Origin: Rhodospirillales bacterium | GTDB taxonomy: Bacteria > Pseudomonadota > Alphaproteobacteria > ATCC43930 > CGMCC-115725 | DNA: 10,458 bases | Assembly (NCBI GenBank): GCA_015654725.1 | Contig: JAATGI010000493.1 | Location: 1 to 10,458, forward strand | Reading direction: 5' to 3' | In this document: piece by piece, positions 1-7,247 of the stretch | Layout of the letters: the number at the start of each line of letters is the position of its first letter | Position numbering within the stretch: position 1 is the first letter of the stretch | The notes under the pieces: generated by a model | What the model was told of the DNA's origin: nothing | The model's database searches: none | Seen by the model: only the letters and a program-made list of their open reading frames with translations | Made by a program: the position numbers and the translations under genes

Positions 1-446
<446 letters not shown>

Positions 447-450
<4 letters not shown>

Positions 451-1457
451 GCTTCGGTGCCCTTGCGTCCGAACCGCTTTTGCACCCGGTCGATGACGCC
501 GATCAGGCCGTCGGGCATGAACCGCACCGCGAGAATCAGCAGCACGCCAAGGCCCAAGAGCCAATGGAACGGATTGATCGCGGCGGCGCGGTCGGAAAAA
601 ATCGCGAACAGGGCGGCGCCCAGGAACGCGCCATAAAGCCGGCCGAAGCCGCCGAGAATGAGGCCGATCAGGGCATTGCCCGAGACCAGGAAGGTAAGCG
701 TGTCGGTGCCGATCAGGCCGGTCACCTGCGCCGACAAGGCGCCGGCCACGCCCGCCATCGCCCCCGAGAGCGTGAACAGACCGATCAGCCGGTTGCGGAT
801 CGGCACGCCCAGCAGCCGCATGCGCACCGGATTTTCCCGGATGCCCCGGATCGTCAGGCCGAAGGGCGAATTGACCACGACGCGCGCCACCACGAAGGCC
901 ACGGCGAGTACCGCGAGGGCATAGAAATAGGCGGTGCGGAAATACATGTCGAAATGAAACAGGCCCAGCACCGGGTCGATGCTATAGCCGGTGAGGCCGT
1001 CATCGCCGCCGGTGACCGATTTCGCGGTGACGGCGAATTCATGGAGCATCGAGGTGATGGCGAGCGTCAGCATGATCAGGGTAAGGCCGCGGGTGCGTAG
1101 AATCAGCGCGCCGGAGAGCACGCCCAGGATCGACGCCGCGATGCCGCCGACCACCAGCCCCGAAATCGGCTCGCCGGTGACGTTGAGCGCCCAATAGGCC
1201 GCGGCATAGCCGCCGACGCCGAAGAACGCGCCTTGGCCGAGCGTGTCGATGCCGCCATAGCCGACCGCGAGATCGAGCGACAGGGTGAAGAGAATGAAAA
1301 TCAGCACGATGGTGCCGAGCGACAGATAGCTGGGCACCACGAAATAAGCGGCGATCGCCACCACCCAGATGCCGACATCGATCCAATTGATGTGGTGCGC
1401 GGTGAAGGCGCCGCGCATCGAGGCGACGAGGGGGCGGGTTTGCGGCAGGGTTGTCAT
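447..1457 (-). CDS. livM: HAAT ABC transporter permease, LivM-type (module B)
   Basis: This 336-residue polytopic inner-membrane protein is one half of the module B translocation channel (BPD_transp_2 family). Family motifs seen are VGYGGIDTLGQGAFFGVGGY at about 65–84, GDDGLTG at 151–157, SPFGLTIRGIREN at about 197–209, and a C-terminal GGFGRLYGAFLGA at about 269–281. Several hydrophobic segments run from about residue 27 to 320. The ATG at 1457 is chosen because it lies 2 bp after the livH stop and has GAGGG seven bases upstream; the frame stays open further upstream but there it only shadows livH. Its stop overlaps the livG start by 4 bp. It resembles the module A LivM, sharing LG-x-FHFDM-x2-RTAY in the middle and an NP-x2-W element near the C-terminus. 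Family call is firm, substrate unknown. Confidence 0.93.
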
Positions 1458-1459
1458 GC

Positions 1460-2332
1460 CTAGGCCCTCGCGAACAGGCCTTGCGGCCGCGCCAGCAATA
1501 GCACCAGGACGATCGCGTACATGACGAAGCCGCCGCCGCTGGGCAATATGTAACGGCCATAGGTGTCGATGACGCCGATGATCAGGGCCGCCGCGAACGA
1601 GCCCTTGAGGCTGCCGAGGCCGCCCGTCGCCACCACGATCAGCACCAGGATGAGGTTGCTCAACGCATAATAGGGTTCGAGCGGCAGCATCTGGGTGCCG
1701 AGCACGCCGCCCGCCGCCGCGAGACCGCATCCGGCGGCGAAGGTCACCGAGAAGATCCGCCGTACATCGATGCCGGCGCAACGCGCCATGCGCGGATTGT
1801 CGACCGCGGCTCTGAGCCGCGCGCCGAAATCGGTGCGTTCCACCACATACCAGATGCCGATGGCGATGAGGCCGCTGACCACGACGAGAAAGCAGCGATA
1901 GATGGAAACGGTGACGCCGCCGAGTTCGAGATTGCCGACGAGCCAGCTCGGCACCGCCAAGGCGTGCAACAGCGGGCCGAAGACGATGTTGCACAGCGCC
2001 ACCATCACGAACACCAATCCAATGGTCATCAGAATCTGGTTCAGTTCCGAGACGCCGTAGACCCAGCGAAACAGCGTGCCTTCGATCGCGACCGCGATGA
2101 TCATGGTGCCGATAATGGCGACCGGCAGCGCGGCGAGCAGGCCCAAGCCGAGATAATCCATGGCGGTCAACGCGATATAGCCGCCGATCATGGCGAAGCC
2201 GCAATGCGCGAGGTTGACGAGGCGCATCACGCCGAGCGTCACGGTGAGGCCCGACGAGATCAGGAACAGAATCATCCCGAACGAGACGCCGTTAAAGGTC
2301 AACGCCGCCGCTGTGGTCAAATAATTGGCCAC
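1460..2332 (-). CDS. livH: HAAT ABC transporter permease, LivH-type (module B)
   Basis: This 290-residue inner-membrane permease should partner the module B LivM. Motifs are LGVMRLVNLAHCGFAMIGGY at about 33–52 (relatives usually have AHG where this has AHC), ERTDFGARLRAAVDN at about 165–179, and GGLGSLKGSFAAAL near 237–250. It ends in the family-typical RPQGLFARA. The start is taken as GTG at 2332, which has the purine tract AGGGGGAGGAA directly upstream. A longer frame reaching 2485 would run into livF and adds a low-complexity, non-family leader, so it was not used. The protein aligns almost without gaps with the module A LivH: LAH at 41–43, ELNQ/ELDQ at 96–99, ERT at 165–167 and GID at 187–189. 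livM follows after 2 bp. Confidence 0.92.
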   Translation of the reverse strand: MANYLTTAAALTFNGVSFGMILFLISSGLTVTLGVMRLVNLAHCGFAMIGGYIALTAMDYLGLGLLAALPVAIIGTMIIAVAIEGTLFRWVYGVSELNQILMTIGLVFVMVALCNIVFGPLLHALAVPSWLVGNLELGGVTVSIYRCFLVVVSGLIAIGIWYVVERTDFGARLRAAVDNPRMARCAGIDVRRIFSVTFAAGCGLAAAGGVLGTQMLPLEPYYALSNLILVLIVVATGGLGSLKGSFAAALIIGVIDTYGRYILPSGGGFVMYAIVLVLLLARPQGLFARA

Positions 2333-2399
2333 GTTCCTCCCCCTACTGTTCCGCGTTTCCGTTTTTCCGGCAATGATTGACGGGTTTGTTCGCGCCGTG
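2333..2399 (-). other. 67-bp spacer between transporter modules A and B
   Basis: This is the longest gap inside the transporter region apart from the livK–livH gap. It carries the strong purine-rich ribosome-binding tract for module B livH next to that gene's start. I see no convincing terminator hairpin and no clear -35/-10 pair, so read-through from livF is the simplest reading. Independent expression of module B cannot be excluded. Confidence 0.5.
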
Positions 2400-3170
2400 T
2401 CAAGGCGAGGTTTCCCGCGGGCTGGACGGGTGCCGCGCAATTCCGCGTGAGGCCGCCGGCCCCCGCTCGCCGCGCAGGCCGACATACCGCGTCAGGATCG
2501 CCGGATCGTCCTCGAGGCTTCGGCTCGTGCCTTGAAACACGATGCGGCCGCGCTCGATAATGATCGCCTGGCGCGTCAGCCCGAGCGCGAGTTGGGTGTG
2601 CTGCTCGACCAGGATCAAGCCGACGCCTTCGGCCGTGAGGCGGCGAATGGTGCGCGTCAATTCCTCGACGATGATCGGCGCCAGGCCTTCGAGCGGTTCG
2701 TCCAGGAGCAACAGGGCGGGGTTGGTCATGAGGGCGCGGGCGATCGCCAGCATCTGTTGCTCGCCGCCCGACAGCTGATTGCCGAAATTGCGCCGTCGCT
2801 CGGCCAAGGAGGGAAACAAATCGAACACCCGCGCCACGTTCCAAGGCCCCGGCCGCGCCGCCACGGTGAGGTTCTCCTCGAGGCTCAACGAGGCGAAAAT
2901 GTTGCGCTCCTGCGGTGCCCAGCCCAGGCCGAGCGCGGCGCGGCGGTTGGTCGGCAGACGCTCCAGCCGCGTGCCGCGCAACGCTATGGTGCCGCCGAAC
3001 CGGCGCGTCTGGCCCATCAGCGTCAGGATCAGCGTGGTCTTGCCCATGCCGTTGCGGCCCAGGATGGCGAGCGCCTCGCCTTCACCGAGCGCGAAGCCGA
3101 TATCGTCGATGACCACGGCATCGCCATAGCCGGCGCGCAGCGCCTCGACCCGCAGCAGCGCCTCAGTCAT
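2400..3170 (-). CDS. livF: HAAT ABC transporter ATP-binding protein, LivF-type (module A)
   Basis: This 256-residue cytoplasmic ATPase is the second nucleotide-binding subunit of module A. It has Walker A GRNGMGKTT at 38–46 (the LivF-type version), Q-loop Q87 in PQERN, signature LSGGEQQ at 133–139, Walker B LLLLDEP at 153–159 and an H-loop histidine at 191 in EQH. All catalytic elements are intact. The ATG at 3170 lies inside the end of livG (8-bp overlap), which points to coupled translation; the frame open further upstream is a shadow of livG. The conserved fold ends near residue 231 (RYVGL). About 25 Arg/Pro/Ser-rich residues follow, a tail longer than in most LivF proteins and of unknown meaning. 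Confidence 0.94.
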   Translation of the reverse strand: MTEALLRVEALRAGYGDAVVIDDIGFALGEGEALAILGRNGMGKTTLILTLMGQTRRFGGTIALRGTRLERLPTNRRAALGLGWAPQERNIFASLSLEENLTVAARPGPWNVARVFDLFPSLAERRRNFGNQLSGGEQQMLAIARALMTNPALLLLDEPLEGLAPIIVEELTRTIRRLTAEGVGLILVEQHTQLALGLTRQAIIIERGRIVFQGTSRSLEDDPAILTRYVGLRGERGPAASRGIARHPSSPRETSP

Positions 3171-3918
3171 GGACCGGGGTTCCGAGATAGACGGCGCGGA
3201 CCTCGGCATCCTCGGCGATCGCGGCGGGCGGCCCTTCGCGCAGGGTCTTGCCGGAGACCAGCACCGTGATCCGGCTGGCGAAGCGGAACACCAGATCCAT
3301 GTCGTGCTCGATGAACAGCACCGCGATGTCTTTCGGCAGGCCGGAGATGACCTCGTACAGCATACCGCTTTCCTGCGCCGGCACGCCGGCCGCCGGCTCG
3401 TCGAGCAGCAGCACATGGGGCCGCGTCGCCAAGGCGAGCGCGATCTCGAGCACGCGCTGATGGCCATAGGCGAGATGGCGGGTCTGGCGGTGGGCGAAAT
3501 CGCCGATGCCGAGCTGCACCAGCAGCGCGTAGGCCTCCTCGATGATGGCGCGGGAGCGCGCCAAGGGCCGCAGCCATTGCCGCGACACGCCGTGGCGCTC
3601 GCACATCACCAGGGTCACGGCTTCCAACGGCGTCAGGTCGGGGAACAGGGTGTTGATCTGATAGGTCCGCGCCAGGCCGCGCTTGACTCGCCGGTCGGGC
3701 GGCAAGCCGGTGATGTCGACGCCGTCGAGCTCGATCGTGCCGGCATCGGGCGGCAGCGCGCCGGTCAAGAGGTTGATGAAGGTGGTCTTGCCCGCGCCAT
3801 TGGGTCCGATCAACGCGTGGCGCGCGCCCGCGGGCAGCGTGAAATTCACGTCCTGCGTGACCCGCAACGCGCCGAAGCTTTTGTAAAGGCCACGCGTCGC
3901 CAATGCCACGCCGGTCAT
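3163..3918 (-). CDS. livG: HAAT ABC transporter ATP-binding protein, LivG-type (module A)
   Basis: This complete 251-residue ABC ATPase of module A should form the nucleotide-binding pair with LivF below LivH/LivM. It has Walker A GPNGAGKTT at 38–46, Q-loop Q87 in RTYQ, a signature written LAYGHQR at 149–155, Walker B VLLLDEP at 169–175 followed by the family-typical AAG, and H-loop H205 in FIEHDMD. The LAYG form of the signature is usual for LivG proteins and is not a defect. The ATG at 3918 overlaps the livM stop by 4 bp, and its 3' end overlaps livF by 8 bp. It is complete, unlike its module B paralog at the window edge. Confidence 0.95.
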   Translation of the reverse strand: MTGVALATRGLYKSFGALRVTQDVNFTLPAGARHALIGPNGAGKTTFINLLTGALPPDAGTIELDGVDITGLPPDRRVKRGLARTYQINTLFPDLTPLEAVTLVMCERHGVSRQWLRPLARSRAIIEEAYALLVQLGIGDFAHRQTRHLAYGHQRVLEIALALATRPHVLLLDEPAAGVPAQESGMLYEVISGLPKDIAVLFIEHDMDLVFRFASRITVLVSGKTLREGPPAAIAEDAEVRAVYLGTPVHD

Positions 3919-4943
3919 GGCGCGGGTCCACGGCCGCGCTTGCGTTGCACCCAGGCGGCGCTGTCGGCGAGCGCGCCGACCACGCCGTTGCGGGTGAACA
4001 GCACCACCAGCACCAGCATCAACCCGATCCAGAAATACCAGTAAGCGGGATTGAGATCGGCGAGCTGGTCGCGCGCCACCATGTAAACCACCGCGCCGAC
4101 GAAACTGCCATAAAGGACGCCGGTGCCGCCGACGATCAGCATGGTGAGCACATCGACGGAGCGCTGAACGGCGAGCGAATCGAGTGCCACGAACTGCACC
4201 GATTCGGCGAGGAGCGCGCCGGCGATCCCAGCGATTGCCGCCGACAGCACGAAGATCAGCGCGCCGTGACGGCGCAGACCCGCGCCCAGGGCCGGCATGC
4301 GCTTCCAGTTCTCGCGCATGCCGCGCAGCGCCAGTCCGAAGGGCGAATAGACGATGCGCCGCGCCACGAGGAAGACCAGGAACACGACGATGAGGGTGTA
4401 GAGATAGGCGGTGCGGCCGAGCATATCGAAATGAAACATGCCGAGCAGGGGCGAGAATTCGATGCCTTGCAAGCCGTCGGCGCCGCCGGTGATCTTGTAG
4501 GCCTTGTTGGCGGCTTCGTAGAGCACGAGATTGATGCCGAGCGTCACCAATAACAGCGCGATGCCCTGCACGCGCACGATGACGAAGCTGCAAATCCAAC
4601 CGGCGAAAGCCGCCAGCAGGCCGGCGGCGACCAGGCACGAAATCGGCTCTTGCCAACCGTACCGCGCCAACAGGCCGGCGGTGTAGGCGCCGACGCCGAA
4701 AAAAGTGGTATGGCCGAGCGAGACGATGCCGCCATAGCCGAGGATCAGATCGAGCGACAGCGCGAACAGTGCCGTCGCCAGGATCTGGGTGCCGAGCGGC
4801 AGATAGGTCGGCAGCAGGAAATACCAGGCGATGGCGCCGAGCCAGAACAGCGGCTCGTACCATTGCCAGCGCGCCTGGGCGCGAAAATCCGCGACCGCCG
4901 ACGGGGCTGGCGCGCTGTCGCGGGCGGGCTCGGCGGCGGTCAT
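3915..4943 (-). CDS. livM: HAAT ABC transporter permease, LivM-type (module A)
   Basis: This 342-residue inner-membrane permease pairs with the module A LivH. A hydrophilic N-terminal stretch of about 30 residues precedes the first hydrophobic segment. Family motifs are GYGGIVSLGHTTFFGVGAY at 69–87, GGADGLQG at 153–160, SPFGLALRGMREN at 200–212, and GGTGVLYGSFVGA at 272–284. The start at 4943 is preferred because its ATG overlaps the livH stop by 4 bp (ATGA). A start ten codons upstream is possible but would need a longer overlap. The ribosome-binding sequence in front is weak, consistent with coupling. The central FHFDM–RTAY segment and the LNP-x2-W element near residue 297 are shared with the module B LivM. 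Confidence 0.94.
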   Translation of the reverse strand: MTAAEPARDSAPAPSAVADFRAQARWQWYEPLFWLGAIAWYFLLPTYLPLGTQILATALFALSLDLILGYGGIVSLGHTTFFGVGAYTAGLLARYGWQEPISCLVAAGLLAAFAGWICSFVIVRVQGIALLLVTLGINLVLYEAANKAYKITGGADGLQGIEFSPLLGMFHFDMLGRTAYLYTLIVVFLVFLVARRIVYSPFGLALRGMRENWKRMPALGAGLRRHGALIFVLSAAIAGIAGALLAESVQFVALDSLAVQRSVDVLTMLIVGGTGVLYGSFVGAVVYMVARDQLADLNPAYWYFWIGLMLVLVVLFTRNGVVGALADSAAWVQRKRGRGPAP

Positions 4944-5815
4944 GCCCGGCCGAACAATCCATTCGGGCGCCACAGCATCACCAGCAGCATCACGACATAG
5001 ATGATGAAGGCGCCGGTTTGCGGGATGTAATACTTGCCGGCGGTGTCCGAGAGGCCGAGCAGCAATGCTGCCGCCAGCGCGCCTTTGACCGAGCCGGCGG
5101 TGCCGCCGATGCTGACCACGATCAGGAAGAAGACGAGATATTCGATCGGGAAGCTCGGATCGAGGCCGAGCGCGTTGATGCCGAGCGCGCCGCCAAGCCC
5201 GGCGAGCCCGCTGCCGACGGCGAAGGTGATGGTGAAGACGCGATTGACGTCGATGCCGACGCCCAGCGCCACGCGCCGGTCATCGACCGCGGCGCGGATC
5301 ATGGCGCCGAAGCGGGTCCGCTCCAGGCCGAAAAATATCGCCAAGGTGAGCACGGTGCCGACCGCCAGCAAAAGGGCGCCGTACGTGCTGAAGCTGAACC
5401 AGCCCACCGTACGATAGACGGTGAGATAATCGGGCAGGGAAATGGCCTGCGGTTCCGGTCCCCAGACATAGGCGGCGCCGGCGATCGACATATAGATGAT
5501 GCCGACCGTCAGCAGCACCTGGTCGAGCTCCTTTGCCTGATACATGCGGCGATACAGCACGCGCTCCAACACCACGCTGACGGCCGCGATCAAGACGAAA
5601 GAGACGGGCAGGGTGGCGAGGAACGACCAGCCGGCATGCCTCATCAAAGTTGTGGTGGTGTAGCCGCCGAGCATGGCGAAAGAGCCATGCGCCAGATTGG
5701 CGAAGCGCATCATGCCGAGCGTGATCGACAGGCCCACCGACATGACGAACAGCAGCATGCCGAAGGCGACGCCGTCGAACAGAACTTGAACGATGCCTAT
5801 GACGATCGGTGGCAC
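4940..5815 (-). CDS. livH: HAAT ABC transporter permease, LivH-type (module A)
   Basis: This 291-residue inner-membrane permease is the first translocator gene after the binding-protein gene. Motifs are LGMMRFANLAHGSFAMLGGY at 33–52, ERTRFGAMIRAAVDD at about 165–179, GGTAGSVKGALAAALLLG near 237–254, and a terminal RPNGLFGRA. The only reasonable start is GTG at 5815: no ATG, GTG or TTG lies in frame between it and livK, and the next in-frame ATG would remove most of the first membrane segment. No clear Shine–Dalgarno sequence precedes the GTG, in contrast to livK and to module B livH. A 68-bp gap with a strong stem-loop separates it from livK, so the translocator genes may be expressed below the binding protein. 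Confidence 0.92.
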   Translation of the reverse strand: MPPIVIGIVQVLFDGVAFGMLLFVMSVGLSITLGMMRFANLAHGSFAMLGGYTTTTLMRHAGWSFLATLPVSFVLIAAVSVVLERVLYRRMYQAKELDQVLLTVGIIYMSIAGAAYVWGPEPQAISLPDYLTVYRTVGWFSFSTYGALLLAVGTVLTLAIFFGLERTRFGAMIRAAVDDRRVALGVGIDVNRVFTITFAVGSGLAGLGGALGINALGLDPSFPIEYLVFFLIVVSIGGTAGSVKGALAAALLLGLSDTAGKYYIPQTGAFIIYVVMLLVMLWRPNGLFGRA

Positions 5816-5843
5816 GGGAAAATGCTTTTTGCCGAGAGAAAGA

Positions 5844-5877
5844 GGCGCGGCCGGGGCGAAATGTCCGCGGCCGCGCC
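5844..5877 (-). promoter_or_regulatory. Intra-operon GC stem-loop between livK and livH
   Basis: GGCGCGGCCG at 5844–5853 is the exact reverse complement of CGGCCGCGCC at 5868–5877, giving a 10-bp all-GC stem with a 14-nt loop. It begins 7 nt past the livK stop codon. On the minus transcript the stem is followed by a pyrimidine-rich stretch with broken short T runs, not a clean T tract, so it is at best a leaky terminator. A transcript-end protector or attenuator that keeps binding-protein mRNA above permease mRNA is the likely role, as is common in ABC operons. The structure is seen; the role is inferred. Confidence 0.65.
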
Positions 5878-5883
5878 GGGACG

Positions 5884-7062
5884 TTATTGCGCGATTGTTT
5901 GCGCGTGAACCATCGGCAGAGTCTGGATCAGCTTCATCGTAATCTTGCCGTTCTCGGTCACTGCCTGCTGCAGATAGACATTCTGGATGATTTCACCGGT
6001 ATCCTTATCGAATGCAACCGGGCCGCGCGGGCTGACGAACTGATGGCCGCGCAACAGGCCCATGGTGGCGTCGGGGTCGATCTTGCCGTTCTGGGCCTCG
6101 ACCACCTGCCGCGTGATATTGAGCGCGTCCCAGATGTTCATCGCGACGAAGCCAGGGCGGGCGTCCGGGCCCTCGGCGTCGCGGAACGCCTTGAGGAATT
6201 CCTGGTTGGCCGGGCTGTCATTATCCTCGATCCAGTTGCCCGCGGTGTAGATGACGTCGACGAAGTCGCCCAAGGTTTCGGTCGGCTGGGTCTCGCTGAG
6301 CGGGCCGGTGACCAGGTTGATGCCGTCCTTCAACAGGCCGATATCGTGGTAGGCCTTGACGAAGCCGACGGCGAGCGCGCCGGCCGGCAAGAACAATTGC
6401 GCGACCTGCGGATGCGCCTCTTTGATACGCTGGACAAAGGGCGTGAAGTCCGGATTGCTCACCGGGATACGAACATTGCCGATGACCTTGCCGCCGCCAT
6501 CTTCCATGCCCTTGAGGAAGGCGGCGGCGCCGGCGGTCCCGAGAACGTAATCGGCGACCGCGCTATATCCGGTCTTCCAGCCCTTTGTTTCCGCCGCCCA
6601 TCTCCCCTCGGTATAGACCGGAACGCTGACCGGCTGGCTCATTCGCACCATATAGGGCGATTTCGCCGGGATGCCGTCGGTCGCGGCGACGATGATGAAG
6701 AACGGAATCTTGGCTTCGGTCACGACCGGGGCGGAAGCGAAGGCGTTGGGCGACCAGCAGCCGCCGAAAATAATATCCACCTTGTCGCGGACCGCGAGTT
6801 CCTGGGTCACGCGCTTGGAGACGTCCGGCGCCACGCCGGTATCGTCCTTGCGGACGAACTCGATCTTGCGGCCGGCGATCGTGTCGCCATGCGCCTTGAG
6901 ATAAGTCTCAATGCCAAGATCGGCCTGATGGCCGTAGGTCGCGAATGGCCCGGAATACGTCATGATGACGCCGATCTTGAGCGGCGGCAGGTCGTCGGCG
7001 CGCGCGATGCCGGTGCCCGCGACCAAAGCGGCTGCCGCGACGATTCCCAGAATTTTCCGCAT
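5884..7062 (-). CDS. Periplasmic substrate-binding protein of HAAT ABC transporter (LivK-like, Peripla_BP_6 family)
   Basis: This 392-residue secreted type I solute-binding protein should capture the ligand in the periplasm and deliver it to the Liv permeases. A clean Sec signal peptide is visible: MRK, a hydrophobic core at 4–20, and a probable cleavage after ARA at residue 22. The mature part opens with LKIGVIMTYSGPFATYG, the typical first strand and loop of this fold. It continues with FGGCWSPNAFASAPV, with a cysteine and a tryptophan in the ligand-loop region, and later with the family-like NPDFTPFVQRIKEA. The ATG at 7062 is preceded by GGGAGGAG at 7066–7073 with a 3-nt spacer, the strongest ribosome-binding site in the operon. 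Family membership is firm. The ligand is not determinable; amino acids, amides and aromatic acids are all possible. Confidence 0.92.
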   Translation of the reverse strand: MRKILGIVAAAALVAGTGIARADDLPPLKIGVIMTYSGPFATYGHQADLGIETYLKAHGDTIAGRKIEFVRKDDTGVAPDVSKRVTQELAVRDKVDIIFGGCWSPNAFASAPVVTEAKIPFFIIVAATDGIPAKSPYMVRMSQPVSVPVYTEGRWAAETKGWKTGYSAVADYVLGTAGAAAFLKGMEDGGGKVIGNVRIPVSNPDFTPFVQRIKEAHPQVAQLFLPAGALAVGFVKAYHDIGLLKDGINLVTGPLSETQPTETLGDFVDVIYTAGNWIEDNDSPANQEFLKAFRDAEGPDARPGFVAMNIWDALNITRQVVEAQNGKIDPDATMGLLRGHQFVSPRGPVAFDKDTGEIIQNVYLQQAVTENGKITMKLIQTLPMVHAQTIAQ

Positions 7063-7073
7063 GAACTCCTCCC

Positions 7074-7113
7074 GATGGATCGATAGGGGGCCGAGGCTGG
7101 AACGAGATCCATC
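7074..7113 (-). promoter_or_regulatory. Spaced inverted repeat in the presumed livK leader
   Basis: GATGGATC at 7074–7081 and GATCCATC at 7106–7113 are exact reverse complements separated by 24 bp. If transcription starts from the TATAAT box at 7155–7160, the repeat lies in the livK 5' leader, with the proximal arm touching the ribosome-binding tract at 7066–7073. It could form a long-loop hairpin near the start site or be a protein-binding site. Arms of 8 bp can arise by chance, so the role is uncertain. Confidence 0.3.
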
Positions 7114-7154
7114 CCGGCATTGGAGCGGCCGATGACCGGCTTCTTCCCAAATCT

Positions 7155-7160
7155 ATTATA
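7155..7160 (-). promoter_or_regulatory. Candidate -10 box for the livK operon
   Basis: Read on the minus strand this is a perfect TATAAT in the only AT-rich island of the divergent region. It lies about 92 bp before the livK start. I found no good -35 element at 16–18 bp spacing, so an activator-dependent promoter or another sigma factor is possible. On the plus strand the same island contains TATTAT at 7154–7159, with ATGACC at 7132–7137 sixteen bases upstream, a weak candidate promoter for the divergent GTPase gene. Confidence 0.35.
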
Positions 7161-7205
7161 GTTTCTAGTGTGAAGCCTGGGCCGGGGCAAGCCCTCGCTT
7201 GTCGA

Positions 7206-7237
7206 GCCGCCGATTGCGGCGGCGGCCGATCTCGGCC
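7206..7237 (+). promoter_or_regulatory. Two adjacent GC palindromes before the CobW-family gene
   Basis: GCCGCC (7206–7211) and GGCGGC (7218–7223) flank the 6-nt loop GATTGC. Directly after it, GGCCGATCTCGGCC (7224–7237) is a perfect palindrome around a 2-nt centre. The second element ends exactly where the ribosome-binding tract AGGATAAGG (7238–7246) begins. As RNA these would be two stacked hairpins in the leader; as DNA they could be operator half-sites. The symmetry is seen, the function is not known, and GC-rich DNA makes short palindromes more likely. Confidence 0.35.
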
Positions 7238-7247
7238 AGGATAAGGC

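Noticed and set aside
1458..2204. N-terminal extension of module B livM to give a 585-residue fusion
   Set aside because: The extra part overlaps livH out of frame and is an Arg/His-rich non-family sequence. The ATG at 1457 with a GAGGG tract fits the family length.
2333..2485. Upstream extension of module B livH to position 2485
   Set aside because: The added 51 residues are low-complexity and overlap the 3' end of livF, while GTG at 2332 has an excellent ribosome-binding tract and gives a length matching the paralog.
4769..5908. Plus-strand open frame of 379 codons opposite livH/livM of module A
   Set aside because: It is rich in Asp, Ala, Glu, Arg, His and Gln with no hydrophobic core or motif, and spans two real genes and their junction. 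It is a codon-bias shadow.
5809..7086. Plus-strand open frame of 425 codons opposite livK
   Set aside because: It is antisense to a binding protein with signal peptide, strong ribosome-binding site and family motifs. The translated product shows no recognisable fold.
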